From contig NZ_CANNCF010000001.1 in NCBI RefSeq assembly GCF_947503045.1, forward strand, positions 930,001 to 994,000: DNA of 64,000 bases, given 5' to 3'. The DNA comes from an uncultured Tateyamaria sp. Its GTDB lineage: Bacteria; Pseudomonadota; Alphaproteobacteria; Rhodobacterales; Rhodobacteraceae. Under the pieces are notes generated by a model. The model saw only the letters and a list, made by a program, of their open reading frames with translations, had not been told where the DNA came from and searched no databases. Both the position numbers and the translations under genes were made by a program. This document shows, piece after piece, positions 45,060 through 53,617 of this stretch (its first letter is position 1; every line of letters begins with the position of its first letter).

Positions 45060-45094
45060 TCCGATAGTTGGAATGCAGTTTCACTATGTGGAAC
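45058..45094. promoter_or_regulatory. Two tandem palindromic operators, probably for the IclR regulator
   Basis: The first is GTTCCGATAGTTGGAAT (45058-45074) with TTCC-N7-GGAA symmetry. The second is GTTTCACTATGTGGAAC (45078-45094), a relative of the first (about 11 of 17 identical) placed exactly 20 bp on. They overlap and follow the putative -10, a position suited to repression. Confidence 0.6.
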
Positions 45095-45197
45095 TTCTAT
45101 GAGACGAGACTGTAAGTCAAAAGAAATCTGACTTTCCGTTTCCGGGCCGATGAGACATGGTCCGAAAACGGGAGAAACGGAACTAAGGGAGGAAACC

Positions 45198-46430
45198 ATG
45201 TTCCTGAATATGAAAACCGCCGTGGCGGCAATTGCCCTGTCGGCTATGGCTGGCAGTGCGTTCGCGCGCGATCTGGTCATCAACTTTGACGACCTCAACC
45301 CGGGCCCCAAAAAGGGCTTTGATGATGCTGTGGCACTTTTCCAAAAGGAAAACCCCGACATCAACGTGATCGTCAACATCAACGACCGCGAAGCCCACAA
45401 AACGGCGATTCGGAACTTTCTGACGGCCGAAGCGCCTGACGTGACAAGCTGGTACCCCGGCAACCGCATGGCCCCCTTTGTTGACGCTGGACTGTTCCAG
45501 CCTGTCGACGATGTCTGGGAAGAAAACGGCTTCAACGACGATCTGGCCGCGATCAAACCCACGATGAGCCGCGATGGCAAAATCTGGGGTGTGCCTTACA
45601 GCTACTACCAGTGGGGCATCTACTACCGCAAAGACATCTTTGACCTGCTGGAGCTGGAAGAGCCCCAGACATGGGACGAGCTGCTGGCGGCCTGTGGCAA
45701 GATGAAAGAGAACGGCGTCACACCCTTCACCATCGGCACCAAGTTCCTGTGGACCGCGGCTGGCGTGTTTGACTACTTGAACCTGCGCACCAACGGTTAT
45801 GACGTGCACAACGCACTGACCGCGGGCGAGATCAAGTACACCGATCCGCGCATCCGGGCCACATTCTCCAACTGGGAAACGCTGATCAACGAGTGTGGCT
45901 TTGTCGACAACCACGCCTCGATGAGCTGGCAGGACGCCATCGCACCTTTCGCCAATGGCGATGCGGCGATGTATGTCATGGGCAACTTCTCGGTCGATGG
46001 CTACAAGAACGCCGGTCTGACCGAAGAGCAGATCGACTTCATGCCGTTCCCGACAATTGATGCGTCCATCCCCGGTGCCGAAGAAGCGCCTGCAGACGCG
46101 TTCTTTATCCCCACAAACGCCAAGAACGTCGAAGATGCCAAGAAATTCCTGGCCTTCGTTGCGCGCCCTGACGTGCAGACCCAGTGGAACAAGACCATTG
46201 GTCAGCTGCCCATCAACTCCAAGGCGGACATTTCGGACGACAAGTTCATTCAGGAAGGCTTTGCCCTGCTGAACGGCGCGTCTGGTCTGGCGCAGTTCTT
46301 TGACCGCGACGCCCCGGCCGAAATGGCCAAGGCAGGCATGGAAGGCTTCCAGGAATTCATGCTGGACCCCTCCAAGGTCGACGCGATCCTTGAGCGTCTG
46401 GATACGGTTCAGGCCGAAGTCTACAAGTAA
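45198..46430 (+). CDS. Sugar ABC transporter substrate-binding protein (CUT1 type)
   Basis: 410 residues from the ATG at 45198 (AGGGAGGAAACC upstream). The signal peptide is MFLNMKTAVAAIALSAMAGS, then AFA. The mature protein is a family 1 solute-binding protein with WYPGNRMAPFVDAGLF, GVPYSYYQWGIYYRKDIFD and FIPTNAKNVEDAKKFLAFV. It is first in an operon with permeases and galactosidases, so it probably binds alpha- and/or beta-galactosides. Confidence 0.94.
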   Translation: MFLNMKTAVAAIALSAMAGSAFARDLVINFDDLNPGPKKGFDDAVALFQKENPDINVIVNINDREAHKTAIRNFLTAEAPDVTSWYPGNRMAPFVDAGLFQPVDDVWEENGFNDDLAAIKPTMSRDGKIWGVPYSYYQWGIYYRKDIFDLLELEEPQTWDELLAACGKMKENGVTPFTIGTKFLWTAAGVFDYLNLRTNGYDVHNALTAGEIKYTDPRIRATFSNWETLINECGFVDNHASMSWQDAIAPFANGDAAMYVMGNFSVDGYKNAGLTEEQIDFMPFPTIDASIPGAEEAPADAFFIPTNAKNVEDAKKFLAFVARPDVQTQWNKTIGQLPINSKADISDDKFIQEGFALLNGASGLAQFFDRDAPAEMAKAGMEGFQEFMLDPSKVDAILERLDTVQAEVYK

Positions 46431-46439
46431 GTACGACAT

Positions 46440-46463
46440 GGGGCGGGCCACGTTGCCCGCCCC
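46440..46463 (+). terminator. Hairpin between the binding-protein gene and the first permease gene
   Basis: GGGGCGGGC (46440-46448) and GCCCGCCCC (46455-46463) form a perfect 9-bp stem, followed by ACCTTTT. This kind of intercistronic stem usually raises binding-protein message over permease message by partial termination and 3' protection. Confidence 0.7.
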
Positions 46464-46584
46464 ACCTTTTGCCTATCAACACGTTGTAAGTGCTATGTTT
46501 TAGCGTTTTCAAAGGGTTGGTTTGTCGCCCCATATCCTGCGACCCCGACGCCGATCAGGCCCGATATCATATCAGGAGTCCGTC

Positions 46585-47580
46585 ATGACCCACGCCGCTG
46601 TCCCCGATACCACTGCCTCTGCCCGACCCAGTTGGGTCAAGCGCAACAAGCTGGCCATCGCGCCGTGGATATTCCTGATCCCCGCGCTGATCTTTTTCGC
46701 CATCTACGTGGTGATCCCCATTTTCCAGAGCCTCTGGCTCAGCCTTTATGAATGGAACGGGCTGTATTCGGCAGATGGCGAAAGCACCGCCACTTGGGTC
46801 GGCTTTCAGAACTACGCCAAGCTCTGGGATGATCCGAACTTCTGGACCTCGCTGCGCAACAACCTGGCCTGGCTGATCCTGTTCATGCTGGCGGTGCCGC
46901 TGGGCCTGTTCATCGCGCTGTTCCTGAACCAGACGGTTCCGGGGATGCGGTTTTACAAGTCGATGTTCTTCTTCCCCTTCGTGATCTCACAGGTCGTTGT
47001 GGGCCTGATCTTTGGCTGGTTCTACAACCCGGATTTCGGGGTGGTCGGCACGTTGTGGAAGGCGGTGTTCTGCGAGGAAACCACCAACATTCTGGGCAAT
47101 GTGACCTTCACCTGTTCGCGCCCCGCGCCTGACATTCTGTCGAGCCCGGAATGGGCGACCTATGGCATCATTGCCGCCGGTCTCTGGCCGCAGATCGCCT
47201 ATTGCATGATCCTGTATCTCACAGGCCTCAACAACGTCGCCGCTGACCAGATCGAGGCCGCGCGCCTTGATGGGGCCAAGGGCTGGAAAATGCTGTGGTA
47301 CGTGGTTGTCCCACAACTCAAGCCCGCGACCTTCATCGCCATCGTTGTGACGGTGATCGGGGCGCTGCGATCGTTCGATATGATTGCGATCATGACGCAG
47401 GGCGGGCCGTTCGGCTCGACCAACGTGCTGTCGCATTACATGTACGAAGTCGCGATTTCCGAATATGGCGAACGGTATGGGTACGGTTCGTCCGTGGCCA
47501 CCGTGCTGTTCGGTATCATGTTGATCTTCATCAGCTATTTCCTGTGGCAGATGTACCAAGACGAAAAGGGGGGCCGCTGA
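46585..47580 (+). CDS. Sugar ABC transporter permease 1 (UgpA/MalF type)
   Basis: 331 residues from the ATG at 46585 (AGGAG upstream). Six membrane helices are expected. The EAA loop is VAADQIEAARLDGAKGWKML, then WYVVVPQLKP. A periplasmic insert with cysteines (FCEETTNILGNVTFTCSRPA) lies after the third helix. Its stop overlaps the next permease start by one base. Confidence 0.93.
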   Translation: MTHAAVPDTTASARPSWVKRNKLAIAPWIFLIPALIFFAIYVVIPIFQSLWLSLYEWNGLYSADGESTATWVGFQNYAKLWDDPNFWTSLRNNLAWLILFMLAVPLGLFIALFLNQTVPGMRFYKSMFFFPFVISQVVVGLIFGWFYNPDFGVVGTLWKAVFCEETTNILGNVTFTCSRPAPDILSSPEWATYGIIAAGLWPQIAYCMILYLTGLNNVAADQIEAARLDGAKGWKMLWYVVVPQLKPATFIAIVVTVIGALRSFDMIAIMTQGGPFGSTNVLSHYMYEVAISEYGERYGYGSSVATVLFGIMLIFISYFLWQMYQDEKGGR

Positions 47581-48428
47581 TGTTTCCGCGTCCAGTAGAA
47601 AAATCCACCGCCACCGTCCGCTATTCCTATCAGGCCTTCCTGCCTGTGGCCCTGATCCTGTGGCTGCTGCCGCTGCTGGCCATTTTCCTGACCTCGATCA
47701 GGTCGGCGGCCGACATCAACTCGGGCAACGTCTTTGGCTGGCCGTCCGAATTTGCGCTGATCGAAAACTACTCTGCGGTTTTCACCCAGTCAGCGGCGGC
47801 ACAATACATGTGGAACTCGGTGCTGATCACCGTGCCCACCGTGATGATCTCGGTCGCCCTTGCCTGCCTCGCAGGCTACGCGCTGGCGATCTACAAGTTC
47901 CGGGTCGCTTTGCCGCTGTTTTTCCTGTTCGTGGCGGGCAACTTCATTCCGTTCCAGATCCTCATGGTGCCGGTGCGCGACATGTCGGTCCAAACCGGGC
48001 TTTATGACACCATCGCGGGTCAGTTCCTGTTCCACGCGGCCTTCCAGACCGGGTTCTGCACGCTGTTTATGCGGAACTTTATCAAGGCCTTGCCCTTTGA
48101 TCTGATCGAATCCGCGCGGATCGAAGGCATCGCGGAGTGGAAGATCTTCTGGTACGTGATCCTGCCCCTCGTGCGCCCTGCGATTGCAGCGCTCGCGGTG
48201 CTGATCTTTACCTTTGTGTGGAACGACTTTTTCTGGGCCAACGTGCTGACCCAGGGCGAGTCCGCAAAACCGATCACGGCCGGTGTGCGTGCGCTCAACG
48301 GTCAGTTCGTGAACAACTGGCATCTGGTGTCTGCAGCCTCGCTGCTGGCAGCGATCCCACCTGTGGCGTGCTTCTTCCTGATGCAGCGCCACTTTATTTC
48401 CGGCCTGACGATGGGAGCCGTGAAGTGA
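47580..48428 (+). CDS. Sugar ABC transporter permease 2 (UgpE/MalG type)
   Basis: 282 residues starting at the ATG that overlaps the previous stop. Six helices; the EAA loop is LIESARIEGIAEWKIFWYVI, then LPLVRPA. It forms the membrane channel with permease 1. Its stop overlaps the GTG start of the alpha-galactosidase gene. Confidence 0.93.
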   Translation: MFPRPVEKSTATVRYSYQAFLPVALILWLLPLLAIFLTSIRSAADINSGNVFGWPSEFALIENYSAVFTQSAAAQYMWNSVLITVPTVMISVALACLAGYALAIYKFRVALPLFFLFVAGNFIPFQILMVPVRDMSVQTGLYDTIAGQFLFHAAFQTGFCTLFMRNFIKALPFDLIESARIEGIAEWKIFWYVILPLVRPAIAALAVLIFTFVWNDFFWANVLTQGESAKPITAGVRALNGQFVNNWHLVSAASLLAAIPPVACFFLMQRHFISGLTMGAVK

Positions 48429-50509
48429 GCGCATGCTGGCGTCTGGATGACGGACGCCAGACTTTGGTTCTCGGCTCTGACCGGGGTCGGCTGGCTGAGG
48501 TCGTCTATTGGGGACCCAGCCTGCCGGAGACCGAAGATCTGGCCACGCTATACGAAGCCTATACCCTCGATGTGACCGGCGGCATGCTGGATCTGAACCC
48601 GGAGCTGAGCATCTGCCCGGAATCCACGCGGTCCTTTCCCGGCCAACCGGGGCTGATCATCCGCAACGGGGACGGCACGCCGTTCCTGCCCAAGTTCTGT
48701 CTGGAGCGCGCCGATCTGGGCGAGAACGTGTTGATCCTGACCTATATGGATCAGACCCGCGTGCTGACCTATCGCGCCCGTTTTGCCATTGATCCCACCA
48801 CCCACATCATCGAGGCCAGCGCCGAGGTCGAGGCAGACCAGCCCATGCACCTGCACTGGTTAAGCGCGCCGGTGTTTCCAGCGCCGCAACTGAGCGACGA
48901 GATGATCGATTTCGCCGGGCGCTGGTGTGGCGAATTCCAGATGAACCGCACGCCGTGGTCACCGGGCATCCGCTACCGCGAGAACCGCACGGGGCGCACG
49001 GGGCACGAACATTTCCCCGGCCTGATCGTGCCGGTGCGCGGGGCCTCGAACGCGACCGGGCAGGCCTATGCCTTTCACTATGGTTGGTCCGGCGGGCACC
49101 GGATGGTCGCCGAAGAGCTGCCCGATGGCCGCCGCCAGATCCAGTTCGGCCATGCCGCAAGGATGGAAGGGCAGGCGCAAAAGCACTTTTCGACCGGCAA
49201 GCTTTATGCCGTGTTTTCCGACGATGGTCTGAATGGCTGCGCAGTCGCGTTCCAGCGCCACCTGCGCGACCGGGTGGTGACATTTCCCCGCCCCGAGGCG
49301 TCGCGCCCGGTGCATTACAACTGCTGGGAAGCGGTCTATTTCAACCACAATCTCGACGAGCTCAAGGACATCGCTGACCGCGCCGCCGCCCTCGGGGCCG
49401 AGCGGTTCGTGCTGGATGATGGCTGGTTCGGCAATCGCGATGACGACACGCAGGCCCTGTCCGATTGGGAGGTCGATCCGCGCAAGTATCCCGACGGTCT
49501 CACGCCGTTGATCGACCACGTCAAAGGCTGCGGTATGACCTTTGGCATCTGGTTCGAGCCCGAGATGATCAACCCGAATTCGGACATCTTCCGTGCCCAT
49601 CCCGACTGGGCGCTGGGGAGCGAGGATCAGATCATGGGCCGCCAGCAGATGGCGCTCAATATGGCGCTGCCTGCTGTGCAGTCCTTTCTCTTTGCGCGGA
49701 TCGGCGACATCCTGTCCCGCCACGACATCGAATATATCAAATGGGACCACAACCGCGTGCTGCCCATGCCTGATGCGGCCCAGACGCGGGGGTCTTATGC
49801 GCTGCTGGATCGGTTGCGCCGCGAGTTTCCGCATGTGGAGATTGAAAGCTGCGCGTCCGGGGGCGGCCGCATCGACTTTGGTATCATGGAGCGCACCCAG
49901 CGGGTCTGGCTGTCAGACTCAAATGACGCGGTCGAAAGGCTGCGCATCCAGCACAACGCGTCGATCTTTTTGCCCATGGCCGTCACTGGCAGCCATGTGG
50001 GCCCGCGCACCTGTCACACTTCGGGGCGCACGCTCGACATCCGGTTCCGCGCCTGGGTCGCCGCCCAACGCCATATGGGGTTCGAGATGGACCCGCGTGA
50101 GTTGACCGAGGAAGAGGCCAAGGTTCTGCGCGAGGTCACCAACTGGTGGAAGGCCAACCGCGACTGGATGTATGGCGCCGATATCCTGCGTCTGGACAGT
50201 GCCGACCCGGCGGTGATCGCGGAACAGCATCTGGAAGAGGGCGGTGGGCAATTTGTCGTCTTTGCCGGCAAGGCCGCCACCTCGGACCAGATCGCGCCGC
50301 GCCCCCTGCGCCTGACCCGGCTGACGCCGGACGCAAAGTACCGGATCGAGCTGATCAATCGCGACGATGTCGGCGTGTTGTCGCGCGGTGCAAATGCGCT
50401 GAAATCCGGCCCGCTGGTGGTGAGCGGGGCCTACCTGATGTATCATGGGCTTACTCTGCCGTGGAGTTTCCCCGAACGGATGTGGGTGATCAAAGGCGAT
50501 CTGGCCTGA
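48425..50509 (+). CDS. Alpha-galactosidase, GH36
   Basis: 694 residues. Begins at a GTG overlapping the permease stop (GTGA). No signal peptide, so it acts in the cytoplasm on imported alpha-galactosides. The GH36 core shows WEAVYFNHN, ERFVLDDGWFGNRDDD, FGIWFEPEMINPNSD, the nucleophile Asp441 in EYIKWDHNR, ESCASGGGRIDFG, and the acid/base Asp in WLSDSNDA (498 or 501). Length agrees with cytoplasmic GH36 enzymes such as AgaA. Confidence 0.95.
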   Translation: MSACWRLDDGRQTLVLGSDRGRLAEVVYWGPSLPETEDLATLYEAYTLDVTGGMLDLNPELSICPESTRSFPGQPGLIIRNGDGTPFLPKFCLERADLGENVLILTYMDQTRVLTYRARFAIDPTTHIIEASAEVEADQPMHLHWLSAPVFPAPQLSDEMIDFAGRWCGEFQMNRTPWSPGIRYRENRTGRTGHEHFPGLIVPVRGASNATGQAYAFHYGWSGGHRMVAEELPDGRRQIQFGHAARMEGQAQKHFSTGKLYAVFSDDGLNGCAVAFQRHLRDRVVTFPRPEASRPVHYNCWEAVYFNHNLDELKDIADRAAALGAERFVLDDGWFGNRDDDTQALSDWEVDPRKYPDGLTPLIDHVKGCGMTFGIWFEPEMINPNSDIFRAHPDWALGSEDQIMGRQQMALNMALPAVQSFLFARIGDILSRHDIEYIKWDHNRVLPMPDAAQTRGSYALLDRLRREFPHVEIESCASGGGRIDFGIMERTQRVWLSDSNDAVERLRIQHNASIFLPMAVTGSHVGPRTCHTSGRTLDIRFRAWVAAQRHMGFEMDPRELTEEEAKVLREVTNWWKANRDWMYGADILRLDSADPAVIAEQHLEEGGGQFVVFAGKAATSDQIAPRPLRLTRLTPDAKYRIELINRDDVGVLSRGANALKSGPLVVSGAYLMYHGLTLPWSFPERMWVIKGDLA

Positions 50510-50531
50510 CCCGCACGAAAGAGAGTTTGAG

Positions 50532-51302
50532 ATGAAAGAGACAGTGACATTCCACGACCTGAACGGCGCTTCGGTGTTCATCACCGGCGGCGGTTCTGGC
50601 ATCGGCGCGTCCCTCACCGAAGGGTTTCTGGAACAGGGCGCCAAGGTGGCCTTTGTCCAGCGCTCGGACGCGACCGCATTCTGTGACGAGATGGAGGCCA
50701 AGTACGGCACCCGCCCGCTGTTCATGCCCTGCGACATCACCGACGATGCCGCGCTCAAGGCCTGTATCGAACAGGCCAGTGCGGCCCATGGCGCCGTCAC
50801 GACGCTGGTCAACAACGCCGCCAACGACAAGCGCCACAGCACGGCAGAGGTCGACAGTGACTTTTTCGACTGGATGATCGCGATCAACCTCAAGGCCTAT
50901 TTCTTTGCCTGTCAGGCGGTCATGCCCCGCATGCAGGCGGCTGGCGGCGGGTCGATCATCAACTTTTCCTCGATCAGCTACATGATGGGGAATGCGGGCT
51001 ATCCGCTTTACACCAGCGCCAATTCGGCGATCAACGGCATGACCCGCAGCCTCGCGCGCGAGTTCGGCCCCGACAAGATCCGCGTGAACGCGCTGGCGCC
51101 CGGTTGGGTGCTGACGCAAAAGCAGCTGGATCAGTGGGCGACGCCCGACGGATTGGCCGCACATATGGACCGCCAGTGCCTCAAGGAACATCTTGAACCG
51201 CGCGACATCGTGGGGGCTGTGCTGTTCATGGCCTCGGATGCGAGCCGGATGATGACAGGGCAGGCGGTTGTCGTGGACGGTGGCGTGGCGGTGACGGGCT
51301 GA
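50532..51302 (+). CDS. SDR sugar dehydrogenase (galactose/xylose 1-dehydrogenase-like) with Lys-to-Asn change in the active site
   Basis: 256 residues. It resembles Caulobacter-type D-xylose 1-dehydrogenase and SDR galactose dehydrogenases: FITGGGSGIGASLTEGFLEQ and LVNNAANDKRHSTAEV at matching places. The SDR tetrad has Asn119, Ser146/147 and Tyr160, but the residue four after Tyr is Asn164 (YTSANSA) instead of the near-invariant Lys. The likely job is oxidation of galactose to the lactone for the lactonase encoded downstream. The ATG at 51302 of dgoK overlaps its stop. Confidence 0.88.
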   Translation: MKETVTFHDLNGASVFITGGGSGIGASLTEGFLEQGAKVAFVQRSDATAFCDEMEAKYGTRPLFMPCDITDDAALKACIEQASAAHGAVTTLVNNAANDKRHSTAEVDSDFFDWMIAINLKAYFFACQAVMPRMQAAGGGSIINFSSISYMMGNAGYPLYTSANSAINGMTRSLAREFGPDKIRVNALAPGWVLTQKQLDQWATPDGLAAHMDRQCLKEHLEPRDIVGAVLFMASDASRMMTGQAVVVDGGVAVTG

Positions 51303-52185
51303 TGGCAAAAGGGACGTGGATCGCAGTGGATTGGGGCACGTCGCAATTGCGCGCGTGGCTGATGCGCGGCGATGGCCACATCCTTGAACGACGCCAGTCC
51401 GATGCGGGCATGGGCACACTGGCGCGCGACGGGTTTGAACCGGCCTTGCGCGCCCTTGTGGGTGACGCGCTGCCCGCCCCGGTACTGGCCTGCGGCATGG
51501 TCGGCTCGCGTCAGGGCTGGATTGAGGCACCTTATCTACAACCCCCTGCGCGCCCCCCGGCGCGGCCGAGGCTGTCGCAGTGCCCGGTATGGATGTGCGC
51601 ATCCTGCCCGGTGTCAAACAGGACCACCCCGCAGATGTGATGCGCGGCGAGGAAACCCAGATCGCAGGATATCTGGCCACCCATCCGGGCTTTGACGGCG
51701 TGATCTGCCTGCCCGGCACTCATACCAAGTGGGTCCATGTGAGTGCGGGTGAAATCGTGAGCTTCCGCACCGCGATGACAGGCGAGATGTTTGCCCTTCT
51801 GTCCACCCAATCGGTGCTGCGCCACTCGATGGGCGCGGGCTGGGACGCGGACAGTTTTGCCGCCGGGATCGATCAGGCGATCTCCAAACCTGAAGGGCTG
51901 GCCGCCGCCCTGTTTTCGCTGCGCGCCGAAGGGTTGCTGGCCGGGCTCAACCCCGATGCCGCCCGCGCGCGCCTGTCGGGTCTGTTGATCGGTGCCGAAC
52001 TGGCCGCCATGCGCCCCTATTGGCTGGGCCAACAGGTTGCGCTGATCGGCGCCGAAAGCCTCAGCCGCGCCTATGCAGAGGCCCTTGCCCTGCAATCCGT
52101 TCCCTGCCACAGCGCAGGCGTCGAAGACATGACCCTCGCAGGCCTCACCGCCGCATGGTCCCAAATCTATGGAGAAGCCGCATGA
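51302..52185 (+). pseudogene. dgoK: 2-dehydro-3-deoxygalactonokinase, interrupted by a -1 frameshift at a C6 run
   Basis: The first part (from 51302) encodes the DgoK N-terminus: WIAVDWGTSQLRAWLMRGDG and CGMVGSRQGWIEAPY. It then drifts out of frame and stops at 51640. The rest (AVPGMDVRILPGV to the stop at 52185) lies in the -1 frame and carries GVICLPGTHTKWVHV and TGEMFALLS. The frame can be restored by one extra C in the run at 51553-51558. The total would then be 294 residues, the normal DgoK length. Everything else looks intact, and its ends overlap the neighbours as in a live operon. It could be a recent mutation, a base-calling error, or slippage, since the run reads C-CCC-CCG in the zero frame. 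Confidence 0.88.
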
Positions 52186-52784
52186 GCCGGGAAATCATCG
52201 CCATTCTGCGCGGCATCGCGCCAGACGAGGCCGAAGCCGTCGCGGATGCATTGGTCGACGCAGGTATCACCCGGATCGAAGTGCCGCTGAACTCTCCGCA
52301 ACCCTTTGACAGCATTTCGAAAATGCTGCTGGCCCATGGTTCCCATGCGATGATCGGGGCAGGGACCGTGCTCGACGTGCGCGACGTGGAAAAGCTGCAC
52401 AAGATGGGCGCGCATATGGTGGTGTCTCCGGATGCGAACGCGACCATTATCGTGGCGACCAAACAGGCGGGCATGATGTCCTTTCCCGGTGTGATGACGC
52501 CCACCGAATGCTTTGCAGCACTTCAGGCGGGGGCCGACGGGCTGAAACTGTTTCCGGCCTCGCTGCTCGGGGTCGAGGGGCTCAAGGCCATCGGTGCGGT
52601 GCTGCCCAAAGGGACCAAGGCCTATGCCGTGGGCGGCGTGGGTCCGGCGAATTTCGCCGACTGGTTTGCCGCCGGGATCACCGGGTTCGGCATCGGCTCC
52701 GCGCTTTACAAACCGGGCATGTCCGTGGCGGATGTCGCGGCGCGGGCGGCGGATATGGTTGCGGCCTACGACGCAGGCGCGTGA
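52182..52784 (+). CDS. dgoA: 2-dehydro-3-deoxy-6-phosphogalactonate aldolase
   Basis: 200 residues. A class I aldolase of the KDPG/KDPGal family that splits KDPGal into pyruvate and glyceraldehyde-3-phosphate. Motifs are IIAILRGIAPDEA with the active-site region Arg, IEVPLNSPQP (typical of KDPGal rather than KDPG enzymes), GAGTVLDV, and the Schiff-base Lys in GLKLFPAS. It overlaps dgoK by ATGA and the lactonase gene by one base. Confidence 0.94.
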   Translation: MSREIIAILRGIAPDEAEAVADALVDAGITRIEVPLNSPQPFDSISKMLLAHGSHAMIGAGTVLDVRDVEKLHKMGAHMVVSPDANATIIVATKQAGMMSFPGVMTPTECFAALQAGADGLKLFPASLLGVEGLKAIGAVLPKGTKAYAVGGVGPANFADWFAAGITGFGIGSALYKPGMSVADVAARAADMVAAYDAGA

Positions 52785-53617
52785 TGGAGGTCTTTGACGA
52801 CCGTGCCTGCGCCCTCGGCGAGGGGCCGCTCTGGCATCCGATCCGGAACGAACTGTTCTGGTTCGATATTCTGAACAAGACCCTGCATGCCAAGGGCGAA
52901 AACCGCCAAAGCTGGACCTTTGATGACCATGTCTCGGCTGCGGGCTGGGTGGATGAAAACACCCTGCTGATGGCCTCGGCCACGGGCCTGTGGCGCTTTG
53001 ACATCCCGACCGGCGCGCGCGAACTGGTGACACCGCTTGAGGCCGACAACCCGGTCACCCGCTCAAATGACGGGCGCGCCGACCTGCAGGGCGGTTTCTG
53101 GATCGGAACGATGGGGATCAAGGCCGAGGCCTATGCCGGGTCCATCTATCGCTATTACCGGGGCGAGCTGCGCCAGCTCTTTGATCGTATCACCATCTCC
53201 AACGCGATCTGTTTTGCACCGGACGGGCAGGTGGCCTATTTCTGCGATACTTTTTCCAAGCAAATCCAGAAGGTTGCGCTGGATACTGACGGATGGCCAT
53301 CGGCCGAACCGCAGGTTTTTCTGGACCTGCGCGAGGATGGGTTGAACCCTGATGGCGCGGTTGTGGACAGTCTTGGCAACCTCTGGAACGCGCAATGGGG
53401 CGCCAGCCGCATGGCCTGCTACGCGCCCGACGGCACATATCTGCGCCACGTTGAGACCCCCGCCGCGCAAACCACATGCCCGGCCTTTGGTGGCCCCGAG
53501 GGCACAACCCTGTTTGCCACCTCCGCCGCTGATGGCACGGACGAAGCGCAAGGCGGCATGACCTTTGCCGTTGATGCAGGCGTCAAAGGCCAACGCGAAC
53601 ATCAGGTGATCCTATGA
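52784..53617 (+). CDS. SMP-30/gluconolactonase-family lactonase (probably galactonolactonase)
   Basis: 277 residues. A six-bladed propeller hydrolase: metal-binding Glu in ALGEGPLWHP, RSNDGRADLQGGFWIGTM, ITISNAICFAPDG and the Asp in GLNPDGAVVDSLGNLWNAQW are the family motifs. Placed between dgoA and the beta-galactosidase gene, it should open galactono-lactone made by the SDR. It overlaps both neighbours. Confidence 0.92.
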   Translation: MEVFDDRACALGEGPLWHPIRNELFWFDILNKTLHAKGENRQSWTFDDHVSAAGWVDENTLLMASATGLWRFDIPTGARELVTPLEADNPVTRSNDGRADLQGGFWIGTMGIKAEAYAGSIYRYYRGELRQLFDRITISNAICFAPDGQVAYFCDTFSKQIQKVALDTDGWPSAEPQVFLDLREDGLNPDGAVVDSLGNLWNAQWGASRMACYAPDGTYLRHVETPAAQTTCPAFGGPEGTTLFATSAADGTDEAQGGMTFAVDAGVKGQREHQVIL

